Counted from the first letter of the stretch, positions 25,361 to 34,674 are shown. The stretch: DNA of 64,000 nt from Flavobacteriales bacterium (GCA_016718655.1 JADKCV010000007.1:62001-126000); one strand, 5' to 3'. Made by a program: numbers and translations. Notes: generated by a model not told the origin, from the sequence alone.

Positions 25361-28300
25361 ATGCTGGACCGCATCATCGCATTCTCCATCAAGCAGAAGC
25401 TCATCGTAGGGCTCTTCATCCTGGGCCTCATCGGCTATGGCGCCTACAACGTCAACCAACTGCCGATCGACGCCGTGCCCGACATCACCAACAACCAAGT
25501 GCAGGTGATCACCGTGAGCCCGGCCCTGGGGGCGGGTGACATCGAGCGCCTGATCACCTTCCCCATCGAGCAGGCCACGCGCAACGTGCCGGGGATCATC
25601 GAGCAGCGCAGCTTCAGCCGCTTCGGGCTCTCGCTCGTCACCATCGTGTTCGACGACGCCACCGATGTGTACTGGGCACGCCAACAGGTCACCGAACGTC
25701 TGGCGCAGATCACCATTCCTGAGTCCTTGGGAAAGCCTGAACTGGGGCCCGTTTCCAGCGGCCTCGGCGAGATCTTCCAGTACGTGGTGAAGCCCAAGCC
25801 CGGCTACGAAGGCAAGTACGACGCGTCGGAACTGCGCACCATCCAGGACTGGATCGTGCGGCGCCAGCTGATCGGCACCGAAGGTGTGGCCGACGTGAGC
25901 AGCTTCGGCGGCAAACTGAAGCAGTATGAGATCGCCGTGGACCCCGAACGACTGGGCGCCATGGGCATCACCATCGCGGATGTCTTCGATGCCGTGGCCC
26001 GCAACAACGCCAACACCGGCGGGGCGTACATCGAAACAGGACCATCGATGCTCTTCATCCGCACCGAGGGTCTCATCGCCGACATGGAGGCCATCCGCAC
26101 CATCCAGGTGAAGGTACTGCCGGACCATACGCCGGTTCTGCTGCACGATGTGGCCGAAGTGCGCCTGGGCACTGCGACCCGCTACGGTGCCATGACCTAC
26201 AACGATGAAGGCGAAGCGGCCGGTGCGGTGGTGATGATGCTGAAGGGCGCCAACTCCAGCGAGGTGATCAAGAAGGTGAAGGAGCGCATCGCCACGATCG
26301 AGAAGACCCTGCCCGAGGGCGTGACCATCGAGCCCTTCCTGGACCGCACCAAGATGGTGAACAACGCCATCCACACGGTGGAGACGAACCTCATGGAAGG
26401 TGCGCTGATCGTGGTGTTGATCCTGGTGTTCTTCCTGGCCAACCTGCGCGCGGGCCTGGTGGTGGCCTCCGTGATCCCGTTGGCCATGCTCTTCGCGATC
26501 ATCATGATGAACCTGTTCGGCGTGAGCGGCAACCTGATGAGCCTCGGCGCATTGGATTTCGGACTGATCGTGGACGGCGCGGTGATCATCGTCGAGGCCG
26601 TGCTTCACCGTCTGCATCACGCACACGGTCAACCCGGGGTGGCGCGCCTTGACCAGAAGCAGATGGACCAGACCGTGGGTTCCTCCGCGAGCCGCATGAT
26701 GAACTCCGCCATGTTCGGGCAGGTGATCATCCTCATCGTGTACCTGCCGATCCTGTCCTTGCCGGGCATCGAGGGCAAGATGTTCAAGCCCATGGCGCAG
26801 ACCGTGGCCTTCGCCGTGCTGGGCGCCGCGATCCTCTCGCTGACCTACGTGCCCATGATGAGCGCGATGTTCCTCAGCAAGAAGCTGAACCCACCCGCGA
26901 CGTGGACCGACCGCATGATGGAACGCCTCGGCAAATTCTACCGCACCTGGTTGGACAAGGCCATCCTGAAGCCCATGCGCCTGGTGGTCGCCGCGGTGGT
27001 ACTGCTCGTGGTGGCCGGCGGCATCATGGCGGCCATGGGCGGCGAGTTCATCCCCGAACTGGAGGAGGGCGACTTCGCGATCGACACGCGCCTGCTTACC
27101 GGCAGCTCCCTGACCAACACCGTGGAGACCTGCCAGAAGGCGGCCGGCATGCTGAAGGACCAGTACCCCGAAGTGGAGAAGGTGGTGGCCAAGATCGGCA
27201 GCGGCGAGATCCCCACCGACCCCATGCCCATCGAGGCGGCGGACATGATGGTGATCCTGAAACCCAAGAAGGACTGGACCAGCGCGAAGACCTTCGATGA
27301 ACTGGCCGAGAAGATGGGCAGCACCCTGAGCGTGTTGCCCGGTGTCACCTTCGGATTCCAATACCCCGTGCAGATGCGCTTCAACGAACTGATGACCGGT
27401 GCCCGCCAGGACGTGGTATGCAAGATCTACGGCGAGGACCTCGACACCCTGGCCGCCTATGCCCACAAGCTCGGTGAGCTGGTGAGCAGCGTGGAAGGCG
27501 CGAAGGACCTCTACGTGGAGACCGTGGGCGGCCTGCCGCAGATCGTGGTGACCCATCACCGGGCCGCGCTGGCCCGCTATGGGCTGGACGTGGAAGCGGT
27601 GAACGACGTGGTCCGCACGGCCTTCGCCGGAAGCGTTGCGGGTCAGGTCTTCGAGGGTGAACGGCGTTTCGACCTGGTGGTGCGCGCTCGATCGCAGAGC
27701 CGGTCCGACCTCAGCGATGTGCAGCGCCTGCTGGTGCCCACGCCCATGGGCAAGCCCGTACCGCTCTCGATACTCGCCGATGTGCGCATCGAAGATGGTC
27801 CTAATCAGGTGCAGCGCGAGGATGCGAAGCGCCGGATCACCGTGGGCTTCAACGTCCGCGGTCGTGATGTGCAGAGCATCGTGGAAGAATTGCAGGGCAA
27901 GGTGGATGCGCAGCTTGACCTTCCGGTGGGCTACTACACCACGTACGGCGGCGCTTTCGAGAATCTCGTGGAGGCCAAGAAGCGTCTGGTGGTGGTGGTG
28001 CCGCTGGCCCTGCTGCTGATCCTGCTGCTGCTCTACTTCGCGTTCGGCTCCCTGAAGCTGAGCCTGCTCGTCTTCAGCGCGGTGCCGCTCTCCGCGATCG
28101 GCGGCGTCTTCGCCCTGGCGGGACGGGGCATGCCCTTCAGCATCTCGGCGGGTGTGGGCTTCATCGCGTTGTTCGGTGTGGCGGTGCTCAACGGCATCGT
28201 GCTCATCAGCGAGTTCGAGCATCTGGCGAAGAGCGGTTTGAAGGACGTGGCCGAACGCATCCGGCAGGGCACGGCGACGCGGTTGCGCCCGGTGCTGATG

Positions 28301-29752
28301 ACCGCCAGCGTGGCCTCGCTCGGCTTCCTGCCCATGGCCCTGAGCAACGGCGCGGGAGCGGAAGTGCAACGCCCCCTGGCCACAGTGGTCATCGGCGGCC
28401 TGCTCACCGCTACACTCCTCACCCTCTTCGTGCTTCCTGCGCTCTACAAGCTGGCGTTCCGCGCTCCGAAGAACGGGAAGGCGAAGGGTCCGAAGCCCGC
28501 CGTGGCCGTGATCCTGCTCGCCCTGCTCGGGGCTCCGCTGGCCACGCAGGCTCAATCGACCGTGCTTCCCATCACCCTGGAACAGGCGGTGGACAGTGCC
28601 CTTCGGAACAACCTCTACCTGAAGGGCGCGGCACTGCGCAGCGAGGCGGAGGAAGCGCTCATCGGCAGTGGTTGGGACCTGCCGCAGACCAACGTCGACT
28701 TCGAGTACGGACAGGTCAACACCAATGCGAACGACGACCGCATCAGCCTCTCGCAGAGCCTATCCTTTCCCACGGTCTATGCGCAACGGCGGAAGATGCT
28801 GAAGCACAACGCGGCCGGTGTCCGCTGGGAACAGGCCCTGCGCCAGCGCGAAGTGCGCACACAGGTGAAGCAGAGCTACCACGAGGTGCTCGTGCTCCGT
28901 GAACAGCTGATCTTGCTTCAAGAGGCGGACAGCATCTACACGCTCGCCGTCACCGGTGAGGAGCAGCGCTTCGACCTGGGCTCCAGTAACGTGCTGCAAC
29001 GCGCCACCGCGCGCACGCAGGCGATGCTGATGCGTGCCCGCGTGCAACAAGTGAAGTCCGATCTGGAACAGGCCCGCACACGCCTCGCCCAGTTGGTGAA
29101 CCTGTCCACCGCGCCGAACGCCGCACCGGTGATCCTCGAACCCCGGCCCATCCCGCTCAAACAGATCCTCCCGGTGATGCCCGGCGACTCGGCCGTTCAG
29201 CTGCACCCCGTGATCCGCGCCGCGAACGAGCAAGTGGCTTCCGCCGATGCACGTTGGCGCATGGAGCGCTCCACCCTGCTGCCCAACCTCACGCTCGGGG
29301 TGTCGTCCATGACGCTGTACCAGTCGCCGTCCGTGCCCGAAGGGTCGGTGATCTACGGCCGCGATGAACGCTTCACCATGGTCCGTGCCGGCATCGGTGT
29401 GCCGCTCTTCTTCGGCGCGCAGTCAGCACGTAACAAGGCCGCGCGCATCGACACGGAGCGCGCTACCAACGAGACCGATGCCCTGACGCAGGAGATCCGC
29501 ATGCAGTTGCAACAGGCGCAACAGCGCTACACCGCCCAACTGGCCCGCGTGGAAGCCTTCGAGCAAGGGGCTACGCAGGAAGCCGAACAGCTGCGCCGGT
29601 CGGCGGAGGAAGCCTACCTCAACGGCCAGATCGACCGGCTCGAATGGAGTTTGCTCACCGGCCAGTCCATCACCCTTTCCATGGAATACCTCGATGCGCT
29701 CCGGGCCCTCGGCCGCGCCAGCATCGAGCTCAACGCCTTCAACGAACAATGA
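25361..29752 (+). CDS. CusA/CzcA-type heavy-metal RND pump fused to a TolC-like outer-membrane domain
   Basis: A 1463-residue protein. Residues ~1-1040 form a complete HME-RND pump with the proton-relay helix LGALDFGLIVDGAVIIVE (Asp, Asp and Glu of CzcA present), N-terminal NQLPIDAVPDITNNQVQV and the second repeat's GVGFIALFGVAVLNGIVLI. Residues ~1045-1065 (AVILLALLGAPLATQAQ) look like a former signal peptide, followed by a ~400-residue TolC/CusC-like outer-membrane factor (ITLEQAVDSALRNN opening, long coiled-coil helices, DLGSSNVLQRATARTQA). The fusion is familiar in Bacteroidota. How the C-terminal part reaches the outer membrane is unclear; internal processing is possible. The metal (Cu/Ag against Zn/Co) cannot be assigned. 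Confidence 0.92.
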   Translation: MLDRIIAFSIKQKLIVGLFILGLIGYGAYNVNQLPIDAVPDITNNQVQVITVSPALGAGDIERLITFPIEQATRNVPGIIEQRSFSRFGLSLVTIVFDDATDVYWARQQVTERLAQITIPESLGKPELGPVSSGLGEIFQYVVKPKPGYEGKYDASELRTIQDWIVRRQLIGTEGVADVSSFGGKLKQYEIAVDPERLGAMGITIADVFDAVARNNANTGGAYIETGPSMLFIRTEGLIADMEAIRTIQVKVLPDHTPVLLHDVAEVRLGTATRYGAMTYNDEGEAAGAVVMMLKGANSSEVIKKVKERIATIEKTLPEGVTIEPFLDRTKMVNNAIHTVETNLMEGALIVVLILVFFLANLRAGLVVASVIPLAMLFAIIMMNLFGVSGNLMSLGALDFGLIVDGAVIIVEAVLHRLHHAHGQPGVARLDQKQMDQTVGSSASRMMNSAMFGQVIILIVYLPILSLPGIEGKMFKPMAQTVAFAVLGAAILSLTYVPMMSAMFLSKKLNPPATWTDRMMERLGKFYRTWLDKAILKPMRLVVAAVVLLVVAGGIMAAMGGEFIPELEEGDFAIDTRLLTGSSLTNTVETCQKAAGMLKDQYPEVEKVVAKIGSGEIPTDPMPIEAADMMVILKPKKDWTSAKTFDELAEKMGSTLSVLPGVTFGFQYPVQMRFNELMTGARQDVVCKIYGEDLDTLAAYAHKLGELVSSVEGAKDLYVETVGGLPQIVVTHHRAALARYGLDVEAVNDVVRTAFAGSVAGQVFEGERRFDLVVRARSQSRSDLSDVQRLLVPTPMGKPVPLSILADVRIEDGPNQVQREDAKRRITVGFNVRGRDVQSIVEELQGKVDAQLDLPVGYYTTYGGAFENLVEAKKRLVVVVPLALLLILLLLYFAFGSLKLSLLVFSAVPLSAIGGVFALAGRGMPFSISAGVGFIALFGVAVLNGIVLISEFEHLAKSGLKDVAERIRQGTATRLRPVLMTASVASLGFLPMALSNGAGAEVQRPLATVVIGGLLTATLLTLFVLPALYKLAFRAPKNGKAKGPKPAVAVILLALLGAPLATQAQSTVLPITLEQAVDSALRNNLYLKGAALRSEAEEALIGSGWDLPQTNVDFEYGQVNTNANDDRISLSQSLSFPTVYAQRRKMLKHNAAGVRWEQALRQREVRTQVKQSYHEVLVLREQLILLQEADSIYTLAVTGEEQRFDLGSSNVLQRATARTQAMLMRARVQQVKSDLEQARTRLAQLVNLSTAPNAAPVILEPRPIPLKQILPVMPGDSAVQLHPVIRAANEQVASADARWRMERSTLLPNLTLGVSSMTLYQSPSVPEGSVIYGRDERFTMVRAGIGVPLFFGAQSARNKAARIDTERATNETDALTQEIRMQLQQAQQRYTAQLARVEAFEQGATQEAEQLRRSAEEAYLNGQIDRLEWSLLTGQSITLSMEYLDALRALGRASIELNAFNEQ

Positions 29753-30972
29753 CCCCCCCACGCATCATGCGTCAACACATTTCAATTTGCGTAGGTCGAC
29801 CCTTCCGGCTCAAGGCCGGGATGACAAGGTCGACAGTACAGGTGCGATCGATCGGCACCATCGCCATCCTGATGGCATTGGCATCCTGCACCACGGCCGA
29901 ACCACCTGCGGATGCTGCTGCACCTGTGGCATCGGCCACCACGGTCAGCCTCAGCGCCGACCAGTTGAAGAACGCCGGCATCGTCACCGGCAAGGCGGAA
30001 CGGCGTTCACTCGGGCTGCTGATGCCCGTGCAGGGCGTGGTGGACGTGCCACCGCAGAACCTCGTGAGCATCAGCGCACCGCTCGGCGGCTACCTGCGCT
30101 CCACGGACCTGCTGCCCGGCATGGAGGTCCAGAAAGGGCAGACCCTCGCCATCATGGAGGATCCGCGCTTCATCCAATTGCAACAGGACTACCTGGTGAC
30201 CGAGGGTAAGGTGAAGATGCTCACCCAGGATTTCGAGCGCCAGAAGGCCCTGAACGCATCCAAGACCACCAGTGACAAGGTGTTCCAGGAAGCGACCGCG
30301 GAGCTCAACACACAGAAGGTCACCTTGCGCTCCCTGGGCGAACAGTTGCGGCTCATCGGTGTGGAACCGACTTCGCTCACCGCGGAGAGCATCTCGCGCA
30401 GCGTGGCATTACGATCACCGATCCACGGCTGGGTGGCGAAGGTGAACGTGAACATCGGGCGCTACGTGCAACCCACGGACATCCTCTTCGAACTGGTGGA
30501 CCCCAAGGACATCCACCTTGCGTTGACGGTCTTCGAGAAGGACCTACCCCATGTGCGGGTCGGCCAGGAAGTGCACGCACGACCCACGGCACATCCCGAT
30601 GACGAGTACGAGGCCGAGGTGATCCTCGTGGGGCGCAGCCTCGACGCGGACCGCAGCACCATCGTGCACTGCCACTTCACCAAGACCCAGAAGGACCTTG
30701 TGCCGGGCATGGCCATGAGCGCCACGCTCGAGATCGAAACGGATACCGTGTGGTGTGTGCCCGAGGAGGCCGTCGTGCGCAGTGGCGAAGGACAGGCAGT
30801 GTTCACCGCCAACTCGGACGGTAGCTACACCATGGTGCCCGTGACCACCGGAGCCAACGAATACGGCTTCTTCGAACTGGTGGATCCGAACGCGGAACTT
30901 CGCGCACGACCGCTGGTGGTCAAGGGGGCGTACAGCCTGCTCTCGTCGCTCAAGAACAGCGGGGAGGAATGA
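29749..30972 (+). CDS. Periplasmic adaptor (membrane-fusion) lipoprotein of the metal pump
   Basis: A CusB/CzcB-type adaptor of about 407 residues. A lipoprotein signal (VRSIGTIAILMALASC) is followed by the beta-barrel/lipoyl halves (GGYLRSTDLLPGMEVQKGQT and LRSPIHGWVAKVNVNIGRYV) around a helical hairpin, and a C-terminal VPEEAVVRSGEGQAVF segment. The ATG at 29749 overlaps the pump's stop (ATGA), so translation is coupled. This start places 24 extra residues before a second good start at 29821, and that extension is encoded by a dispersed hairpin repeat. The protein links the inner-membrane pump to the outer-membrane factor. Confidence 0.88.
   Translation: MTPPRIMRQHISICVGRPFRLKAGMTRSTVQVRSIGTIAILMALASCTTAEPPADAAAPVASATTVSLSADQLKNAGIVTGKAERRSLGLLMPVQGVVDVPPQNLVSISAPLGGYLRSTDLLPGMEVQKGQTLAIMEDPRFIQLQQDYLVTEGKVKMLTQDFERQKALNASKTTSDKVFQEATAELNTQKVTLRSLGEQLRLIGVEPTSLTAESISRSVALRSPIHGWVAKVNVNIGRYVQPTDILFELVDPKDIHLALTVFEKDLPHVRVGQEVHARPTAHPDDEYEAEVILVGRSLDADRSTIVHCHFTKTQKDLVPGMAMSATLEIETDTVWCVPEEAVVRSGEGQAVFTANSDGSYTMVPVTTGANEYGFFELVDPNAELRARPLVVKGAYSLLSSLKNSGEE
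29798..29824. repeat. Dispersed GC-rich hairpin repeat in the adaptor's N-terminal coding region
   Basis: CCTTCCGGCTCAAGGCCGGG followed by ATGAC, with CCGGC/GCCGG arms. It resembles a GTCATCCCGGCCTTGAGCC-type intergenic repeat known to me from several bacterial groups. It is flanked on both sides by GTCGAC. Confidence 0.5.
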
Positions 30973-31024
30973 TAACATCGAAATGAACCTCGTCCGAAAA
31001 GAACCGAACACAACGAACATCATC

Positions 31025-31498
31025 ATGAAAAAGCGCATCCTCTATATCCTTCTGGCCATCGCAGTGGTGGCCCAGTTCTTCCAACCCGACCGCAGTGTGC
31101 CCATGGTCGTTCCGGCCAACGATATGCTGGTCATGACCCAAGCACCGGAAGAGATCCACACGCTCGTTCAGGGTGCTTGCTACGATTGCCACAGCTACCA
31201 GTCGACCTACCCCTGGTACGCATCCATCACACCTGTCAACTACTGGTTGCAGGACCATATCAATGAGGGCCGCGAGAAGATGAATTTCTCCAGGTGGAAC
31301 GAGCCGACGGCCCAGGAGCACGCTCATGAATGTGGCGAAGAGCTTGAAAAGGGTGCCATGCCACCCAGTAACTATGCCTTCATTCATGGACACGCCCAAC
31401 TCACGCCGGAGCAGCGAACGCAGCTCGCCGGATGGTTCGATGTGAATATGCCGGCCAAACGGGAAAAGGGCGGCTCGGACCATCGCGAAGAGCATTGA
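31025..31498 (+). CDS. Membrane-anchored haem-binding domain protein
   Basis: A 157-residue protein from the ATG at 31025. A hydrophobic anchor (ILYILLAIAVVAQFF) is followed by a single c-type haem site CYDCHSYQSTYPWYASITPV, then WNEPTAQEHAHECGEELEKG and MPPSNYAFIHGHAQLTPEQR. This is the layout of the haem-binding domain family common in Bacteroidota, probably a periplasmic electron carrier. It follows the adaptor gene by 50 bases in the same direction and may belong to the metal-resistance cluster. Confidence 0.85.
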   Translation: MKKRILYILLAIAVVAQFFQPDRSVPMVVPANDMLVMTQAPEEIHTLVQGACYDCHSYQSTYPWYASITPVNYWLQDHINEGREKMNFSRWNEPTAQEHAHECGEELEKGAMPPSNYAFIHGHAQLTPEQRTQLAGWFDVNMPAKREKGGSDHREEH

Positions 31499-31612
31499 TC
31501 AGCATACACCCGCAACATCCATCACATTCCCTGCGTTCAAACCTTGCTGATGGCTTTCCGTAGTTTAGCACGGTAATTGTCAGTTAGACGATCCAACACC
31601 GACCATCCCAAC

Positions 31613-32056
31613 ATGAAAAAGTTCCTCACCCTCCTAGCGTTCGCCGGCCTGATCGGAACGGTCAATGCCCAATCCACCGAAGCCACTCCTGACAAGGACA
31701 AGGCCGCCAAAGTGGAAAAGTCGAGTTCGTGCGCCGGTAAAGCTGATGCCAAAGGAGGCAAGGCTTGTTGCGCTGGTAAAGCCGATGCAAAGGCGACCGG
31801 GGCCACAGGAGATGCATCCTCGACCGCGACGATGTCCGAAGGCAAGGCAGCTGGATGCTGTGCCGGTAAGGCCAGTGCTGCGAAAAGCTGCCATGGTGAG
31901 GGTGCCAAGGCCGATGCCGGTCATGGTCACGATCACGCGCACGGTGAAATGAAGGAGCACGCCTGCACGGAAGCCTGCAAGGATGGTGCACATGCCACGG
32001 CCTGCGGCGAGAAGGGACACACCTGCACCGATGCCTGCCATGCAGGCAAGATGTAA
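31613..32056 (+). CDS. Secreted Cys/His-rich putative metal-binding protein
   Basis: A 147-residue protein from the ATG at 31613 with signal peptide MKKFLTLLAFAGLIGTVNAQ. The mature part is low in hydrophobics and rich in Lys, Ala, Cys and His. It has repeated CAGKADAK-type units (SSCAGKAD, KACCAGKADAK, GCCAGKASAAKSC), then HGHDHAHGEMKEHACTEACK and a repeated THTCTDACH-like end. The Cys-Cys and His clusters suggest a periplasmic metal sponge, in keeping with its place after the efflux genes. No enzymatic domain is seen. Confidence 0.75.
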   Translation: MKKFLTLLAFAGLIGTVNAQSTEATPDKDKAAKVEKSSSCAGKADAKGGKACCAGKADAKATGATGDASSTATMSEGKAAGCCAGKASAAKSCHGEGAKADAGHGHDHAHGEMKEHACTEACKDGAHATACGEKGHTCTDACHAGKM

Positions 32057-32076
32057 GGAGACTGGTCGATGATCTG

Positions 32077-32106
32077 GAAGCCCTGCAGCAATGCGGGGCT
32101 TCTTCG
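32077..32106 (+). terminator. Rho-independent terminator closing the metal cluster
   Basis: GAAGCCCTGCA pairs with TGCGGGGCTTC (one G-T pair) around AGCAA and is followed by a T-rich stretch. Confidence 0.75.
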
Positions 32107-32171
32107 TTCTCTTAGCTCCCGGATGGATCCCCACCGTTAAATCCTACCTTTACGGCCCCTTTTTTTACACC

Positions 32172-32651
32172 ATGCAGATCACCAAGAACTCCGTCGTCTC
32201 CTTCCATTACACCCTGAACGATCCGGAAGGACAAGTGCTGGATAGCAGCGCTGGTCGCGAGGCGTTCGCTTACATCCAAGGCCATAGCATGATCGTGCCA
32301 GGTCTGGAAGTTCAACTTGAAGGGAGGAAGGCCGGTGAAACACTCGTGGCGATCGTGCCTGCTTCGGAAGGGTATGGTGAGGTGGATCCTTCGTTGGTGC
32401 ACAAGGTACCTGTAGACCGCTTTGGTGGTGCACAGGTGGAGCCCGGAATGCAATTCCAAGCAGGTGAGGATGGTGGGATGGGCGTGTTCACCGTCATCGC
32501 TGTGGAGAGTGGGGAGGTGGTCCTGAATGGGAATCATCCTTTGGCTGGTGTTACGCTTCACTTCAATGTGGAGATCACCGACGTGCGCGAGGCTACCGCC
32601 GAGGAATTGGCCCATGGCCACGTCCACGGCGCTGGTGGACATCATCACTGA
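32172..32651 (+). CDS. slyD: SlyD-like FKBP-type peptidyl-prolyl isomerase
   Basis: A 159-residue protein from the ATG at 32172 (MQITKNSVVSFHYTLNDPEG). The FKBP half and the inserted chaperone flap give the SlyD pattern: GLEVQLEGRKAGETLVAIVP, EGYGEVDPSLVHKVP and GNHPLAGVTLHFNVEITDVR. The C-terminus is His-rich (HGHVHGAGGHHH), as in SlyD proteins that bind nickel. It speeds prolyl isomerisation and acts as a cytosolic chaperone. A TACCTTTA box lies at 32145-32152. Confidence 0.93.
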   Translation: MQITKNSVVSFHYTLNDPEGQVLDSSAGREAFAYIQGHSMIVPGLEVQLEGRKAGETLVAIVPASEGYGEVDPSLVHKVPVDRFGGAQVEPGMQFQAGEDGGMGVFTVIAVESGEVVLNGNHPLAGVTLHFNVEITDVREATAEELAHGHVHGAGGHHH

Positions 32652-32660
32652 GTCCGGGCC

Positions 32661-33746
32661 ATGTGCCTAGGTCGGCGCTCCGGTCTTCTGGTCCTCGCCT
32701 TGCTGGGCTTCGGACCCTTGTGCGCACAGGTGTTGACGGATTCCCTCCGGGGACTTGAGCTGTCGGCATTCGTGGACGTGTATTTCGCGTACGATCTCGG
32801 TCACAGTGAGGACGATGAACGACCCGTCTTCCTGTACCAATACGACCGACACAACGAGGTGGACTTGAATCTGGGCCTGCTCCGTCTTGACCTGGACCGG
32901 GGTCGATATCGGGCTTCCTTTGCATTGATGGCCGGGACCTATGCCCAGGCGAACCTGATCGGAGAGCCTGAACTGCTGCGCAATGTCTTCGAAGCCACCG
33001 TGGGCATCAGCCTCAGCAAGGATTCCGCGCTGTGGTTGGATGCCGGCGTTCTCCCCTCACACATCGGCGCAGAAAGCGCCATCGGTATCGATAACTGGAC
33101 ACTTACGCGCTCCATCGCTGCGGAGAACAGCCCCTACTACCTGAGTGGTGCTCGCCTGATGTGGAAACCTTCCCCGCGATGGGACTTCGCCGCCTTGTTC
33201 TTGAACGGCTGGCAACGGATCCGACGGGTGCAGAACACCATCCCCTGCTTCGGTACCCAGGTCGTATATCGCCAAGCGGATCGGTGGTCCTTGAACTGGA
33301 GCACCTTCTTCGGCAGTGATGTGCCTGATAGTTTAGCAGCCTATCGGATCTTCAACAACATGCACGCTAAATGGGAGCGCGGGGTATGGGGTGTTCAAGC
33401 AGGCTTCGATATCGGACTGCAAGAGCGATCCGCTAGCAACACCGAGGCATGGAGTGTGTGGTACACACCCATGCTTATCGTGCGACGAGAACTCACCCCA
33501 CGCTTGTTCGGAGTGGCCCGTGGCGAGTACTATGCGGATCCCGATCAGGTCATCCTGAGGACAGGAACCGTTCATGGGTTCACCACCTTCGGATATTCCC
33601 TGGGTTGCGACCTGAACTTGTTCGATGAGGTGTGGTGCCGTTTGGAAGGACGGACCTTTCATTGGGTGGACGCCATCTACCAAAGTATCCACGGACCCGT
33701 CCAGGACAATACAAGCTTTACCGTGAGTCTGGCAGCCCGTTTCTAG
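32661..33746 (+). CDS. Outer-membrane beta-barrel protein (putative porin-2/OmpL-like family)
   Basis: A 361-residue protein with signal peptide ending LLGFGPLCAQ. Alternating beta-strand pattern runs throughout, starting with LELSAFVDVYFAYDLGHS and ending in the typical aromatic C-terminus SFTVSLAARF. Stretches such as LWLDAGVLPSHIGAESAIG and NSPYYLSGARLMWKPSPRWD fit the BBP2 porin family of Bacteroidota. It probably forms a channel; substrate unknown. Its stop overlaps the convergent divIC-like gene by 4 bases. Confidence 0.8.
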   Translation: MCLGRRSGLLVLALLGFGPLCAQVLTDSLRGLELSAFVDVYFAYDLGHSEDDERPVFLYQYDRHNEVDLNLGLLRLDLDRGRYRASFALMAGTYAQANLIGEPELLRNVFEATVGISLSKDSALWLDAGVLPSHIGAESAIGIDNWTLTRSIAAENSPYYLSGARLMWKPSPRWDFAALFLNGWQRIRRVQNTIPCFGTQVVYRQADRWSLNWSTFFGSDVPDSLAAYRIFNNMHAKWERGVWGVQAGFDIGLQERSASNTEAWSVWYTPMLIVRRELTPRLFGVARGEYYADPDQVILRTGTVHGFTTFGYSLGCDLNLFDEVWCRLEGRTFHWVDAIYQSIHGPVQDNTSFTVSLAARF

Positions 33747-34048
33747 TCCTTCTCGGGCACCAGTACGAAGATGTCCTCGTTATCCCGCTTCATCAAGTAG
33801 CGCTCGCGGGCGAACTTTTCCAACAGTTCGGTGTCACTGCCCAACTCATGAAGTTGCTCTTTCGTGCGCATGATCTCTTGGGCATACCATTCTTGTTGGC
33901 CCTCCATACGTCCCAACTCCCGATGGTTCTTCCAGGTGGTCCACAGGTCGTTACGGTCGAATAGGGCCACCCAGGCCAGCAATCCCAGGACCACGGCGCC
34001 GTAGCGGTTCCGTAGCCGGGCCGGGAGGTATTGGAGCAACTTGTTCAC
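33743..34048 (-). CDS. DivIC/FtsB-like septum formation initiator
   Basis: A 101-residue protein if started at the GTG at 34048 (MNKLLQYLPARLRNRYGAVV). One membrane helix (VVLGLLAWVALF) is followed by a coiled-coil (RMEGQQEWYAQEIMRTKEQL) and the family end KFARERYLMKRDNEDIFVLV. These small bitopic proteins link the FtsQ/DivIB and FtsL subunits of the divisome. The GTG start is supported by a TACCTTCG box 5 bases upstream and the usual family length; longer upstream reading has no conserved character. Confidence 0.88.
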   Translation of the reverse strand: MNKLLQYLPARLRNRYGAVVLGLLAWVALFDRNDLWTTWKNHRELGRMEGQQEWYAQEIMRTKEQLHELGSDTELLEKFARERYLMKRDNEDIFVLVPEKD

Positions 34049-34053
34049 GGATC

Positions 34054-34061
34054 CGAAGGTA
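34054..34061 (-). promoter_or_regulatory. -7 box TACCTTCG of the divIC-like gene
   Basis: Minus-strand TACCTTCG ends 5 bases before the GTG start at 34048, implying a leaderless mRNA. Confidence 0.5.
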
Positions 34062-34161
34062 TGGGGGCTTAGGGCTAACGTGTGCCAGGCGCGATCTCGT
34101 ATTCCACGATCAGGTGTTCGGGGGTCGATCGCCGGGTGCAAACCGGCCTCGTGCATTGTGC

Positions 34162-34674
34162 TCAGAGCACGGCCCGCTTGCCCAATTCCACCACTTCCAG
34201 GTCCTGGGGCCTGCCATCACTGAGGGTGAAGCGCAGGACCGTCCGCATTTGATGCCAGCCGTGGCGACCCGCAGCTCCGGGGTTCATGTACAGGCAGTTC
34301 AATGCAGGGTCGAACTGGACGAGGCAGATGTGCGAGTGGCCACAGACGAAAAGGGTAGGGGGGCTGCTGCGCAGTTCCTGAACGATATGGCGGTCGTAGC
34401 GCGGTGGCCTTCCGCCGATGTGGGTCATCCAAACCCGCACATCGCCCACCGAAAAACGCTGGTGCTCGGGGAACTCCTGCCGGGTCGCGGCATCATCGAT
34501 GTTGCCGAAGACCGCGCGGAACGGCTTGTCCGGGAACCAGCTTTGCAGTTCGTCGCTCAGGGGCAGGCCACCGATGTCCCCAGCATGCCAGATCTCGTCG
34601 CAAGCGGCAAAGTGTTCCCGCAGACGTGGATCCAGCCAGCCATGGGTATCGCTCAGTAATCCGATGCGGGGCAT
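34162..34674 (-). CDS. YfcE/MJ0936-type metallophosphoesterase
   Basis: A 170-residue protein from the ATG at 34674 (MPRIGLLSDTHGWLDP). The five metal motifs are all present: SDTHG, HAGDIGG, FGNID, CGHSH and the NPGAAG near the end. This family of small phosphodiesterases needs Mn or Ni and has no firmly known physiological substrate. It is divergent from truA. Confidence 0.9.
   Translation of the reverse strand: MPRIGLLSDTHGWLDPRLREHFAACDEIWHAGDIGGLPLSDELQSWFPDKPFRAVFGNIDDAATRQEFPEHQRFSVGDVRVWMTHIGGRPPRYDRHIVQELRSSPPTLFVCGHSHICLVQFDPALNCLYMNPGAAGRHGWHQMRTVLRFTLSDGRPQDLEVVELGKRAVL

Noticed and set aside
25277..28555. A 1092-codon open frame on the minus strand opposite the metal pump
   Set aside because: It is the antisense shadow of a GC-rich gene: His/Gln/Ala-rich, no domain, and the plus strand encodes a complete RND pump.
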